In this document: in pieces, positions 21,801 through 32,053 of the stretch | How positions within the stretch are numbered: position 1 is the stretch's first letter | How the letters are laid out: every line of letters starts with the position of its first letter | Source of the DNA: Lepas anatifera | Lineage: Eukaryota; Arthropoda; Thecostraca; Lepadidae | DNA: 64,000 nt | Direction: 5' to 3' | Assembly: GCA_034440635.1 (NCBI GenBank) | Contig: JAOTON010001482.1 | Coordinates: 62,001 to 126,000 of the forward strand | The notes under the pieces: generated by a model | The model's input: the letters and a program-made list of their open reading frames with translations, nothing else | Database searches by the model: none | What the model was told of the DNA's origin: nothing | Translations under genes and position numbers: made by a program

Positions 21801-23264
21801 AAGCCGGGGGCGGCACATTTATTGGGGGTGCTCAGCACATTATTGGGGGTGCTCAAATTAGGATTGGGGGTGCTCGGGCACCCCAAAGAGATAGAAAATT
21901 ACACCCCTGCTTACACGGGCCTAGCAATGACGTCATAACTCGTTGACCTGACCTACCTGATGTCAATTCTGCTCATAATTTGTCGAACTGATTCCCCTAG
22001 AGGACTGCAAAGCGACGCAGGTCTCATGTTAATCGGCTCAGAATTAATTTGCGAAAAACCGATGGGGTCCGATCAGGCCCCCAAGCGGTGATGGGTTAAG
22101 GTCCAAAAACCAACCCATAATTATTCCAGACCGCTCAGCTTTCGTTTCCACTGACATGTGCCATGGTAACAAGATTTCACAATGCAACTTTTATACTGCC
22201 TGCCACTGTTTTCACTTCCCTATCCTTGCGGCTCTTTTGAACTCTAGTGTCATTTGTACCGTCTGGTGTTGAATCAAACATAGGTGGCGCTCGTTGCGCG
22301 GCATCACTGGGGAGGGGGACGTGTGTGCTGGGTAGCTGGCTGCATATGCCAGAATCTGCTGTTTTTGAACACTATGTGGTGGTTTTTCTCACTGGCATCA
22401 TCTGTTCAGAAGTAGTCATAAGTGCTTAGCCCATTGGCTTCTCTGCTGTCACTGCTTCTGTACTAAACTTAATTATTTACGCTGTACTAAACTAAGTTTT
22501 CCACACTATGGCACGGCTGCCACTTGTAAAGCCTGATGCTGACTCTAGAGTGCGGGCTCAAGATAGGTGGCGCTTATCGACCAGGCAGCTAATTTCGCAA
22601 TGCTTAGTTTTAATTGAACTCCCGGCTGGAAACAAGTGTTGCTACTTAAAATGCCCATATTTGCCGTCACTGCTACTGTACAAATTGCTCTTCTTCTGAT
22701 ACTCTGAGCGTGGCTGGAGAAGGTACCGACTCTCTCATGATCGGCTGTATCTGTTGCATTTTGGCATGAAAGTAAGGTAGCAATTTCTAGTGTCGTACTG
22801 CCTGCCACCTGTCGTACTTGCTTAACACCTGTTTGAAATGTGTCAAAAGTCAAACTGTCAACGCTGTTAACCCATTCCTTAAATAAGCAGCCTGTTACCG
22901 CCTTCCGCCTTATTTCACTCGGATCTATCTTAACTGTTGTTGTTTTATTGTTCTCTCTAGTCACTCCTTCTCATGGCCAGTTAATCCAAAAGCGAGCAAC
23001 CAGACGATTCCATAGCGAGCACAGGGGCGATGGATGTGACGATACGGTGGCGATCATCCGAACGACAAAGGCGGCGAGCTCAGAAGCGATGGGCACGGCG
23101 TCTAGTGGCGTACATCCGAGTGACGAAGGTAGACCTAGTGAAAACACCTTAATTTTCAAAAATTACCCGGTGTTTGGGGGGCCAAAAGATAGTTTGCCCC
23201 CCCTCCAGCGCTTTGGGGGGCATGGCCGGAATGGCCCCCTGCGTCCGCCAATGCTCAGCCCCCA

Positions 23265-23958
23265 TTAACACCCGCCCCGGTAGGCCTCCGAGCCACCTTT
23301 GCCCTGGTGTGTGTGGGGGAAGGGTGGTTCAAACACCCTACCCCTCGAACTCAGCTCCTATACTAGGCATAAAAAACGTAAAAAAACTTTGGTGGATATC
23401 TTATACAAAACTATAAAGAAACTACATTGGTCACTTTTTGGCTTAGCTCCATATTGAGGTCATGACAGATCAAAGAATTTGACATGTTAGAGAAGAGTTT
23501 TGGAGCTCTAGCGTCTGACATAGTTGAGTTAGAATAATTTTTAGGTACCATTCGCCTCCTCTTGCTACGACAAATCGAATGATGTATAATATGGCTATGC
23601 TAGGTCGACAAATAAAAACGACCTGACCGGAGGTCAATTCCAGGGGTCTAAAAAGTGAGCTTGTGGTCGCCGACTAAAATCCAAGCTTCTTCGATGGTCG
23701 CCGAACCTAATGCTACATGTATTACAAAATCGGTCTTAAAAGTGGTATAAATATGGCTATAGGGAAGCACTGGCGAGTGCAAGGGCAAGGTTCAGATAAA
23801 ATATAGATATAAAAAAACCTATAAAATATAGATCGGGTTTCTCGATATCGATGACCTAAGCCAGAATCAAGTCATTACCAAAGTGATTTCATGAGATTAT
23901 ATTTAAGTATTAAAGTCAAAGGTTTGATCTGAAAGCAACAAAATTATACATGCTGGCC
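23265..23958. mobile_element. TTAA element family C, composite copy in left arm
   Basis: Starts TTAACACCCGCCCCGGTAGG then GCCTCCGAGCCACC and a CATGACAGATC block as in 6771-7547. From about 23640 to 23820 sequence not seen in the other C copies is inserted. The mirror copy is at about 33210-33900. It directly abuts the B-like element starting at 23959. Confidence 0.5.
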
Positions 23959-24890
23959 CTTAACCCTAGCCCGGTGACCAGCATGAATCACCTATGAACC
24001 CCCCCTGGTGGGAGGGGGTTAAAAATGACACCCTCGATCTCGGAAACAAAGAAAGGAAAAAGCGGAAAAAGCGATCGAAGGGTCGTCGCAAATGCAATCG
24101 GCGTTACTCCCGGAATTTTAGCGTAAGGTCAATACTGTGGTCACCAGAGGGGGAAAATTCATATCCGTCAAAATGTATCAAATGCAGTGCTCTATAAAAC
24201 CTTGCTTATCTCCGTACGCAAAATAGCCGGAACCACTTTCTCAACGCTATTCGACAGAGCCTTACCAGCTCTTTCACTAAGGCAACACCCATTTTCATAT
24301 CGGGTCAAAGGCTAGGGCGCAACAGGACACTGAATATTGGGGATGTTATCACGTAGCTTCAAGTTATAATAGGAAGAACGCTCGCTTTGGGCGTGATATG
24401 TCGTACCTAAAAGCCAATGTTGGATAGTGATCAGTCATTTATACGCACTACGCAGTCATGAATACGTATCGATAGTGCCCACTAAGCTTAGGCTAAGTCT
24501 GTTTGGAGGCCAATCGAGGTCAAAGATGATTCGCTGCCCGTACACAAGGGCAATTAAATGAGTGCCGAAAGCGGTGGGACGGGGTACCTACGCATTCCTC
24601 TGTTGGCCAACCAGGGGGGACGTCTTCCCAAAATTTTTGGTTCATCGTCATTAATGCTGTCAGGTACCAAATATGCTCACAATTCCCCTGCCCCGGTCAG
24701 CACCAGCCCGGGTCCGTTCCCCTGTAAAAATTCCGTGGCAGCGCCCCTGGGCATTAACATTTTCGCCCATCACTTCTATACCAAGAGCAAGATACAACCA
24801 TGATTGATGCACCATTGTTGTTCTCTCATCAATAATGGTTTTACTTTGTGTCCATCCATGTGAAAAATTGTTAGGCCTTATCTTAGAGAC
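23959..24890 (-). mobile_element. Diverged family-B TTAA element with hAT-like insertion
   Basis: Begins CTTAACCCTAGCCCGGTGAC and matches, as reverse complement, the right half of the family-B elements 1479-2679 and 27746-28939 (shared order: TCTCGGAAAC block, a TTTTCATATCGGGTCAAAGG block, then AAGATACAACCATGATTGA). The far end is not clear. A small element with hAT-like ends related to 55932-56138 is inserted at about 24556-24767. The right-arm mirror is about 32300-33209. Confidence 0.55.
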
Positions 24891-25114
24891 AAATAAAAGG
24901 GCTCTCAGCACCTTTGAAAAGAGCCTCAAAAACAGTTCCGATGCTTCATTTAACTGGGGAAAAACATTTTCCATGTACATACATGCGTCGTGAAATACTT
25001 GGAATTCTTCACCTTGAGGCGCCACAAATCAGATAAATTCCTGTAACAGTTGATAAGATGTTCCCTGGCCTCTCCCCTCGAATCCGGAAATGTAAAAACA
25101 CTGAAGATTATATA

Positions 25115-25136
25115 TTCGGGCACAGCCCTTCATCAG
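25115..25136 (-). ncRNA. Degenerate hammerhead-like core, left arm
   Basis: The reverse complement reads CTGATGA, then a GGGC-TGT-GCCC stem-loop, then GAA. This is the arrangement of a type I hammerhead core (CUGAUGA, stem II, GAAA), motifs known in the terminal repeats of Penelope-like elements. The last A of GAAA is replaced by T, so activity is doubtful. Identical to 32032-32053 in the right arm. Confidence 0.4.
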
Positions 25137-25629
25137 AATCGTGGAGTAAATATCAATAATTCTCAGTCCTAGTATAGCCAGACCTCGAATTGAGCTTCAC
25201 ACAAAAATGTCTTTTAGAATGAATCGTTAGAAATAAGATTGGATGTCGTGACAACAACGATATTGGTACCTCTAACCTAAAAGCAATGCCGACAACACAA
25301 CAAACCTAGACCAGTGTTTGTGACAGACTGTTCTATTAGTTCAGCCAAACACTAGCTTTTGATTAATAATGAAAAACTCGCTGAAGTACCTTAATCGGTT
25401 ATTTGAATATTTCTGTTCTTATTATTTACTTTTTCCGTCGACTGCAGCTAAAATGCTAACCAAAAACTACCTATTTAGCACTAGTAGACGTGATACTAGC
25501 TCGGTGTAAAGACTGCATACTTTCCTCTTTAACATGATGCTATATTTTTACAATAAAAGCCTCCCTCGAATTATTTAGTTAAGATTGTACCTAGTGGTCA
25601 AGGTCAAACTTTATTGTAATTGATAAACC

Positions 25630-26230
25630 CATTTTCCACAGCCTGCTCCTCTGGCCCAACGTTAAGTGTCGAAAGAGTATACGTGTGGCTGCAAAAAAAG
25701 TATAATCAATTTTATATTATACATATTCAACAACCCTTGCCCATAGTATGTACCTCTTAAACAAATGCAACTTGTATAGTTAGTTATGTGATCAATCATT
25801 GGTAAATACTTTTCCTCAGCCTGTACCTCTAGCCCAACGTTAAGTGTCGAATGGGTATACGTCTAGCTGCAGAAAAGTATTATCAATAATTAGTTGCATA
25901 ATTTCAAAAACTCCAACCCCAGTACGTACCCCTAAAATCAAACCATCTCTTTGAGCTAGTTAATCTGATCAATCATTCAGAAACCCTTTTTCCCAGCCTG
26001 TACCTCTGGCCCAACGTTAAGCGTTGAATGAGTATACATCTGGTTGCAGAAAAGCACCATCAAAGATAAATTACCTAAAAAAAACCTGAGCCTTACCTGT
26101 GACCTAAGTCCATCACTTCTGACTAGTTAAACTAATTCAACTATCATAGCCCTTTTTCCAGCCTGTAAATCGGGCCCAAATTTAAACGTCAAAAGCATAT
26201 AAGTCTAGCATCAATAACACTATCAATAAT
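25630..26230 (-). repeat. ~177-bp tandem repeats downstream of the Penelope-like ORF, left arm
   Basis: About four units on the element's sense (minus) strand, each carrying CTTAACGTTGGGCCAGAG followed by a CAGGCTG box. The reverse complements are visible near 25652, 25830, 26007 and 26170. Mirror copies at 31000-31530 are spaced about 177 bp apart. They lie between the ORF stop and the hammerhead-like core, in the place where Penelope-like elements carry their 3' repeats. Confidence 0.7.
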
Positions 26231-26316
26231 GTAAGGAAATCCTACCCCAGAACACATATACTTACACTGATCCCTCCCTTACCTCTTAAGCCACTGCTGT
26301 TAAGTGATAGCCTATC

Positions 26317-29300
26317 CTAGACCCGCATAATAGGCCAGGACGTTCCTTGTACGTTAAGGCTGGGATGACGATCCTGAATGATTATGGATTCGGCTATCTT
26401 TCTATCTGGATGATCACGGGCCCGATGAACTACTTTTAGCTCAAGTGGTTCTGATAGAGCCTGAGTGTCCTGTGCTGCATGTTTCTCGAGGAAATGATCT
26501 CTTAGAGGTGTGTTCCTAGTTTTATTTTTCGCGTCCCTCAAATGTTCGTTAAATCGCAATCGGACGGGCCTCATCGACTCCCCTACGTATTGAGCCCTGT
26601 TTTGATCCTGGTTACACAAGCTACAGTCTATTTGATACACTAAATTTGTCTGTGTGCAGTCGCCTTTATAACCTGACTTACATAAATGACACCTCTGACC
26701 CCCAGGACATTTTGGCTTAGAAATGGCCGACCTAACCAATGACGACTTAAGTTTCTTGTTATTCTTCCAGGCTATATGTACTTTCAGGTTAGATTTCTAT
26801 ACGACATTTTTTTTTTTACAGAGTAGCTGTTCGTCTACGTACGGCAAAGTCAAGAACCCATCATAAGAATCTGAGCCTTCTTTCTTTTTCTTGCACCTTC
26901 CGTTACCTGTCCTAGCTAGTCTAACCTCCCTCAACAAACGCCTGAGAAGCCCTGCATGATACCCATTTTTTAGAAGCAGATTCCAAATCTTATCTACGCT
27001 TTTTCTCTCTTTCTCTGAGCCCGATGAGTTATCCATAGCCCTGTGGAACATGTTTCGGATAATATTGTGTTTCGTAGACGTGGGATGGGCAGATGTACTA
27101 TGGAGGATGATTCCCGAGTTGGTTGGTTTGATGTAGAGCTCTGTCTCTATCTTAGTGTTTTGGCCGTGTGTTTCTGCTGTGACTAACGTATCCAAATAGG
27201 GCACCCCACTCCCACTACCCGTGTGCTCCATGGTAAATTTTAGGTGTGGATGTCTACTGTTCATGTAGCTAAGGAAGTCATCCAAAGCTTCCTGCCCATG
27301 CGAGAAGATACCTGCATAATCGTCAATGTACCTTACCAAGAACTCTGGTTTGACAGGACATGTAGCTAACGTATTGGTTTCAAACATATCTAAGAACAGA
27401 ATGGCCAAGGCAGGTGCACATGGATTCCCCATAGCTAACCCTAATTTTTGTCGGTAGTACTGATCCCCAAATGAGAAAACATTGTCACTCAGACACTGGT
27501 CGAGAAGTTTAGAAATGTCGTCTTTGGTCAGGCCAAAAGTATCAATATTCTGTGAATGATTGTCTAGCTTAGCTTCTACCGCTTTGATAGCTTCAGGAAC
27601 GGGTATGTTTCCATACAAATTGACAACGTCTATGCTGAAGAAAATGCTACCTGCTGGTATGCCTTCTGATTGAGTGTGATTTGAGAGTCTCCTCAAAAAG
27701 TCTTTGGTATCCCAAATATGCGTAGGCACAAACTGGAGAAGTTGATTAACCTTCGCCCGGGTGGGGGTCTTTTAGACCCCCCTCGGGTTTTTCGAAGTGA
27801 CCAAAAACGGCGGCGCGCAGCGCCGCCAAACTTGGTCTAGCTGTTCCTTCATCATTTTTACATCTTTCCTGAAAATTTTGGCTCAAGGTCATATCAGGTC
27901 AGGTCACCAGGTCAGGTGAAGTGACCTCACCTAAAAAATACTTAGGACGGCATAACTAAAAGAAGGGTTACTCGATCAAGTTGAAACTCATACCACATCT
28001 TGGGCCTACCAGGAGCTACAACATTTGTTCCGGGATTTTTGATATTGGTGACCTAAGGTCATGTGCAGAGCATGACCTCCCCATTGACAATGCATGGGGA
28101 AAATCACGAAATGAGCTTTTCTCAGTAAGTATGGATGGAACCAACTTCAAACATCGGTTGCGACTTGCTCTTAGCCCATTTCTGAGGCTGATACCAAAAT
28201 TTTTGACTTGTGACCTTTAAAAGGTCACCTTAGGTCAAATAAGCATTTTTTGGTGTTTTTCTCTATAAATTTTGAATAAACTAAGATAGAGCTTTTATTT
28301 TGTCACCAAAGTGTTTGTTTAGTCACTGGAAGTCAAATGATATACATCATGACTATACCAGGTCAAGTTGGGTCAGACCGTTGACCTGGGTCAGGCCAAA
28401 TTCTTAAATTTGACCTGGCATAGCAATATCATATATCATTCGATTCGTATTGACGAGAGGATTGCAATGGTGCATAAACTATGGCTGTATCTTGTTTGGT
28501 TTGGAAGCTATTAGCGAAAAAGTAAACGCCCTTATGCATGGGTGGCTATGGACATTCCCAAGAATATGCCCAATATTTAGTGACCTGTAGCTCCCTAGGC
28601 TTTGACCTGACACGAAAATGAATGCCACTGTGATGAAAGCGCATCTCAAGAGCTTTCGAATGGTGTTAGAAAAATGTTTCTAGCTATCATAGTTTCTGAG
28701 ATATAGGAGGTTTTCTTAGTACACCTCATATTAGCGATTTTGACCTATTTTGACCTCTGGTGACCTTGATATTGACCTGACAAGAAAAATGACCGAAGTA
28801 TTTTCGATATCATTTTCGAAGAGCTTTCGATTGCCGTTTTGCGCTTTTTCTAGCTCTCTTAGTTTTTGAGATCGTGGGGGTCTTTTTAGCCCCCACCAGG
28901 GCGAAGGTGGCTCGTACCCGCCACCGGGGCAAGGGTTAAGTATTCTATCGAGCAAATAGGAAGTTTTCTCTGTGGGCCCTCCACAGGCAGATATGACTGG
29001 TCTGAGAGGGACTAATGGTTTATGATCCTTCGGTAAGCCATAAAATACGGGGGTTCTACTATGCGCGGGGGTTAGATCTGTTACTGTCCTATCCGGCAGT
29101 TTTCCTCTCGCAACGCTTTTGAGCGTACGTTTGGTTTTGGCTTCCACATTCTGAACAGGATTCTTTCTTAACTTTTCATAGCTCTCAGGGTCATCTAAGA
29201 TAGTGTTAACCTTATTTATATAGGCATCTTTGTCTAGAATTACAAAAGCCTTACATTTGTCGCTCTGTTTAACTATGACATTTTCGTTTTTTGCGAGTTC

Positions 29301-29700
29301 ATGGACAAGATTACGTTGCTCAGCCGTTACATTATGGGTAGCTACTCTGTGACTTTTATACGTACGCAGAAGATCATCTTTGAGTTTTTGAATGCTAGAT
29401 TCTACGATCGTGTTCGAAAGTTCTGGAAACGTCTTACCGGTATCAGGAAATCTAAAGGAGAGGTTTGGAAGGCGACCTGCCCGCTGTTGGCGCACACCCC
29501 CATCAGGGTCGTCCGCCACAGAGTTGGTACCCTGATGCTCCGCTGCCCAGCGCTCTTGGTGTTGCCCCGCCAGATGATGATGATGACGTCGGAGCGGCAG
29601 GGTCGGCTGGCACGATGGTGGGAGCTCCGTAAGGGGCGTTCTCTGATGGTGTACGGGTGGCTCCACTTGGTCCTGAGATCTTGTCCTTCCAACGTTTGGC
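26317..29700 (-). pseudogene. Penelope-like element ORF (RT + GIY-YIG), disrupted
   Basis: Minus-strand reading from about 29700 to 26317. Blocks in order: N-terminal RT part (28940-29450) with KCKAFVILDKDAY, YGLPKDHK, LRPVIS and TEKTSYLLDRIL; palm (26797-27745) with FFSIDVVNLYGNIP, GNPCAPALA and the catalytic YIDD; and a C-terminal GIY-YIG endonuclease (26317-26739) with CPGGQRCHLC, YQIDC and YVGES. This domain order defines Penelope-like retroelements; the endonuclease nicks DNA and the RT primes there. Two lesions: a 1.2-kb TTAA element splits RT between LLDRILN and the following block at 27746-28939, and an in-frame TAG at 26797-26799 (AAG in the right-arm copy) separates RT from endonuclease, after a lengthened A-run. 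A low-complexity Ser/Pro/Ala linker lies upstream in another frame. Dead copy. Confidence 0.85.
27746..28939. mobile_element. TTAA element, family B copy 2, inserted in the Penelope-like ORF
   Basis: TTAA at 27746-27749 and 28936-28939 flank a 1.19-kb unit nearly identical to 1479-2679 and in the same orientation. On removing one TTAA and the element, the reading frame of the reverse transcriptase is continuous across the site, which establishes the TTAA duplication directly. It lies in the unpaired spacer of the giant inverted repeat. Confidence 0.88.
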
Positions 29701-29753
29701 GTTGGAGGACAAGATCCTTCCAAAAAACCTGAGCGAGGACAAGATCCTTCCAT
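29679..29753. repeat. Hairpin and 18-bp direct repeat at the inner junction of the inverted repeat
   Basis: GATCTTGTCCTTCCAACG (29679-29696) faces CGTTGGAGGACAAGATC (about 29702-29718) across a 5-6 nt loop. The segment GAGGACAAGATCCTTCCA occurs twice (about 29705-29722 and 29735-29752), the second ending five bases before the right arm begins at 29757. Such microstructure is typical of template-switch or foldback repair junctions. Confidence 0.7.
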
Positions 29754-29775
29754 TCTGGCCATTCTGTTCTTAGAT

Positions 29776-30852
29776 ATGTTTGAAACCAATACGTTGCTCT
29801 TAGCTACATGTCCTGTCAAACCAGAGTTCTTGGTAAGGTACATTGACGATTATGCAGGTATCTTCTCGCATGGGCAGGAAGCTTTGGATGACTTCCTTAG
29901 CTACATGAACAGTAGACATCCACACCTAAAATTTACCATGGAGCACACGGGTAGTGGGAGTGGGGTGCCCTATTTGGATACGTTAGTCACAGCAGAAACA
30001 CACGGCCAAAACACTAAGATAGAGACAGAGCTCTCCATCAAACCAACCAACTCGGGAATCATCCTCCATAGTACATCTGCCCATCTCACGTCTACGAAAC
30101 ACAATATTATCCGAAACATGTTCCACAGGGCTATGGATAACTCATCGGGCTCAGAGAAAGAGAGAAAAAGCGTAGATAAGATTTGGAATCTGCTTCTAAA
30201 AAATGGGTATCATGCAGGGCTTCTCAGGCGTTTGTTGAGGGAGGTTAGACTAGCTAGGACAGGTAACGGAAGGTGCAAGAAAAAGAAAGAAGGCTCAGAT
30301 TCTTATGATGGGTTCTTGACTTTGCTGTACGTAGACGAACAGCTACTCTGTAAAATAAAAAATGTCGTAAAGAAATCTAACGTGAAAGTACATATAGCCT
30401 GGAAGAATAACAAGAAACTTAAGTCGTCATTGGTTAGGTCGGCCATTTCTAAGCCAAAATGTCCTGGGGGTCAGAGGTGTCATTTATGTAAGTCAGGTTA
30501 TAAAGGCGACTGCACACAGACAAATTTAGTGTATCAAATAGACTGTAGCTTGTGTAACCAGGATCAAAACAGGGCTCAATACGTAGGGGAGTCGATGAGG
30601 CCCGTCCGATTGCGATTTAACGAACATTTGAGGGACGCGAAAAATAAAACTAGGAACACACCTCTAAGAGATCATTTCCTCGAGAAACATGCAGCACAGG
30701 ACACTCAGGCTCTATCAGAACCACTTGAGCTAAAAGTAGTTCATCGGGCCCGTGATCATCCAGATAGAAAGATAGCTGAATCCATAATCATTCAGGATCG
30801 TCATCCCAGCCTTAACGTACAAGGAACGTCCTGGCCTATTATGCGGGTCTAG
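29776..30852 (+). CDS. Penelope-like element, C-terminal RT and GIY-YIG endonuclease, open
   Basis: A 358-codon open frame, the best preserved Penelope-like sequence here. The catalytic YIDD is at residues 22-25; RT thumb and linker follow; a Cys-rich motif CPGGQRCHLC at 229-238 and C246; GIY-YIG signature YQIDC at 253-257 and YVGES at 269-273 with EH at 283-284. It ends in TAG at 30850-30852. The N-terminal half of the RT is missing because the arm starts mid-domain, so the protein cannot be complete. It lacks the stop codon of the left copy and has two extra residues (LL at 7-8). Downstream are the same 177-bp repeats and hammerhead-like core. Confidence 0.82.
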   Translation: MFETNTLLLATCPVKPEFLVRYIDDYAGIFSHGQEALDDFLSYMNSRHPHLKFTMEHTGSGSGVPYLDTLVTAETHGQNTKIETELSIKPTNSGIILHSTSAHLTSTKHNIIRNMFHRAMDNSSGSEKERKSVDKIWNLLLKNGYHAGLLRRLLREVRLARTGNGRCKKKKEGSDSYDGFLTLLYVDEQLLCKIKNVVKKSNVKVHIAWKNNKKLKSSLVRSAISKPKCPGGQRCHLCKSGYKGDCTQTNLVYQIDCSLCNQDQNRAQYVGESMRPVRLRFNEHLRDAKNKTRNTPLRDHFLEKHAAQDTQALSEPLELKVVHRARDHPDRKIAESIIIQDRHPSLNVQGTSWPIMRV

Positions 30853-30999
30853 GATAGGCTATCACTTAACAGCAGTGGCTTAAGAGGTAAGGGAGGGATC
30901 AGTGTAAGTATATGTGTTCTGGGGTAGGATTTCCTTACATTATTGATAGTGTTATTGATGCTAGACTTATATGCTTTTGACGTTTAAATTTGGGCCCGA

Positions 31000-31530
31000 T
31001 TTACAGGCTGGAAAAAAGGGCTATGATAGTTGAATTAGTTTAACTAGTCAGAAGTGATGGACTTAGGTCACAGGTAAGGCTCAGGTTTTTTTTAGGTAAT
31101 TTATCTTTGATGGTGCTTTTCTGCAACCAGATGTATACTCATTCAACGCTTAACGTTGGGCCAGAGGTACAGGCTGGGAAAAAGGGTTTATTAATGATTG
31201 ATCAGATTAACTAGCTCAAAGAGATGGTTTGATTTTGGGGGTACGTACTGGGGTTGGGGTTTTTAAAATTATGCAACTAATTATTGATGATACTTTTCTG
31301 CAGCTAGACGTATACCCATTCGACACTTAACGTTGGGCTAGAGGTGCAGGCTGAGGAAAAGTATTTACCAATGATTGATCACATAACTAACTATACAAGT
31401 TGCATTTGTTTAAGAGGTACATACTATGGGCAAGGGTTGTTGAATATGTATAATATAAAATTGATAATACTTTTTTGCAGCCACACGTATACTCTTTCGA
31501 CACTTAACGTTGGGCCAGAGGAGCAGGCTG
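31000..31530 (+). repeat. ~177-bp tandem repeats downstream of the Penelope-like ORF, right arm
   Basis: Units carry CTTAACGTTGGGCCAGAG at about 31149, 31327 and 31503, with a more diverged first unit near 30985. Spacing is 176-178 bp. Confidence 0.75.
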
Positions 31531-32031
31531 TGGAAAATGGGTTTATCAATTACAAAAAAGTTGACCTTGACCACTAGGTACAATCTTAACTAAATAATTC
31601 CAGGGAGGCTTTTATTGTAAAAATATAGCATCATGTTAAAGGGAAAAGTATGCAGTCTTTACACCGATCTAGTATCACGTCTACTAGTGCTAAATAGGTA
31701 GTTTTTGGTTAGCATTTTAGCTGCAGTCGACGGAAAAAGTAAATAATAAGAACAGAAATATTCAAATAACCGATTAAGGTACTTCAGCGAGTTTTTCAAT
31801 GTTAATCAAAAGCTAGTGTTTGGCTGAAATAATAGAACAGTCTGTCACAAACACTGGTCTAGGTTTGTTGTGTTGTCGGCATTGCTTTTAGGTTAGAGGT
31901 ACCAATATCGTTGTTGTCAGGACATCCAATCTTATTTTTAACGATTCATTCTAAAAGACATTTTTGTGTGAAGCTCAATTCGAGGTCTGGCTATACTAGG
32001 ACTGAGAATTATTGATATTTACTCCACGATT

Positions 32032-32053
32032 CTGATGAAGGGCTGTGCCCGAA
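32032..32053 (+). ncRNA. Degenerate hammerhead-like core, right arm
   Basis: CTGATGA, then GGGC-TGT-GCCC, then GAA with T in place of the last conserved A. Same as 25115-25136 in reverse. A related but further decayed stretch (GTGCCGGAATATATAAGC) occurs near 43888. Confidence 0.4.

Larger units (their letters stand above)
14732..21909. mobile_element. Outer hAT-like non-autonomous element, 7178 bp, minisatellite-filled
   Basis: Terminal inverted repeat CAGGGGTGTAATTTTC at the left and its exact complement at the right, followed by partly matching GGGGTGC blocks, with an 8-bp target duplication. A CAGGG terminus with an 8-bp duplication is the hallmark of hAT transposons. The inside holds a second hAT-like element (15007-18112) and a large ~21-bp minisatellite. 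No transposase is visible, so it must have been moved in trans. The 3' terminal block (GGGGTGCTC, CACCCCAAAGAGATA) occurs a second time at about 19575-19630, suggesting an older related insertion inside. Confidence 0.85.
14088..22099. mobile_element. TTAA element, family E, interrupted by hAT-like insertions
   Basis: Ends are TTAACCCAGCACCGCCTGGG at 14088 and CAAGCGGTGATGGGTTAA ending at 22099. The intact counterpart on the right arm is 36024-36850 (827 bp). Here the element is split by the 7.2-kb insertion 14732-21909. The interior has TGACCT hexamers (AAAGGTCACTTTATGACC near 14385-14402). The termini TTAACCC fit a piggyBac-type element. Confidence 0.75.
12582..27406 (+). repeat. Left arm of giant inverted repeat
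   Basis: The reverse complement of this arm matches 29757-38306 over its whole length once the 7178-bp insertion at 14732-21909 (plus its 8-bp duplication) and a 959-bp segment special to the right arm (34041-34999) are set aside. Landmarks that pair: GAGTACTAGGTT-type sequence near 12840 with 38100; TTAA element ends at 14088/22099 with 36850/36024; Penelope 3' repeats near 25640-26200 with 31000-31520; YIDD-coding region near 27330 with 29840. The arms differ by scattered substitutions and small indels. Confidence 0.85.
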
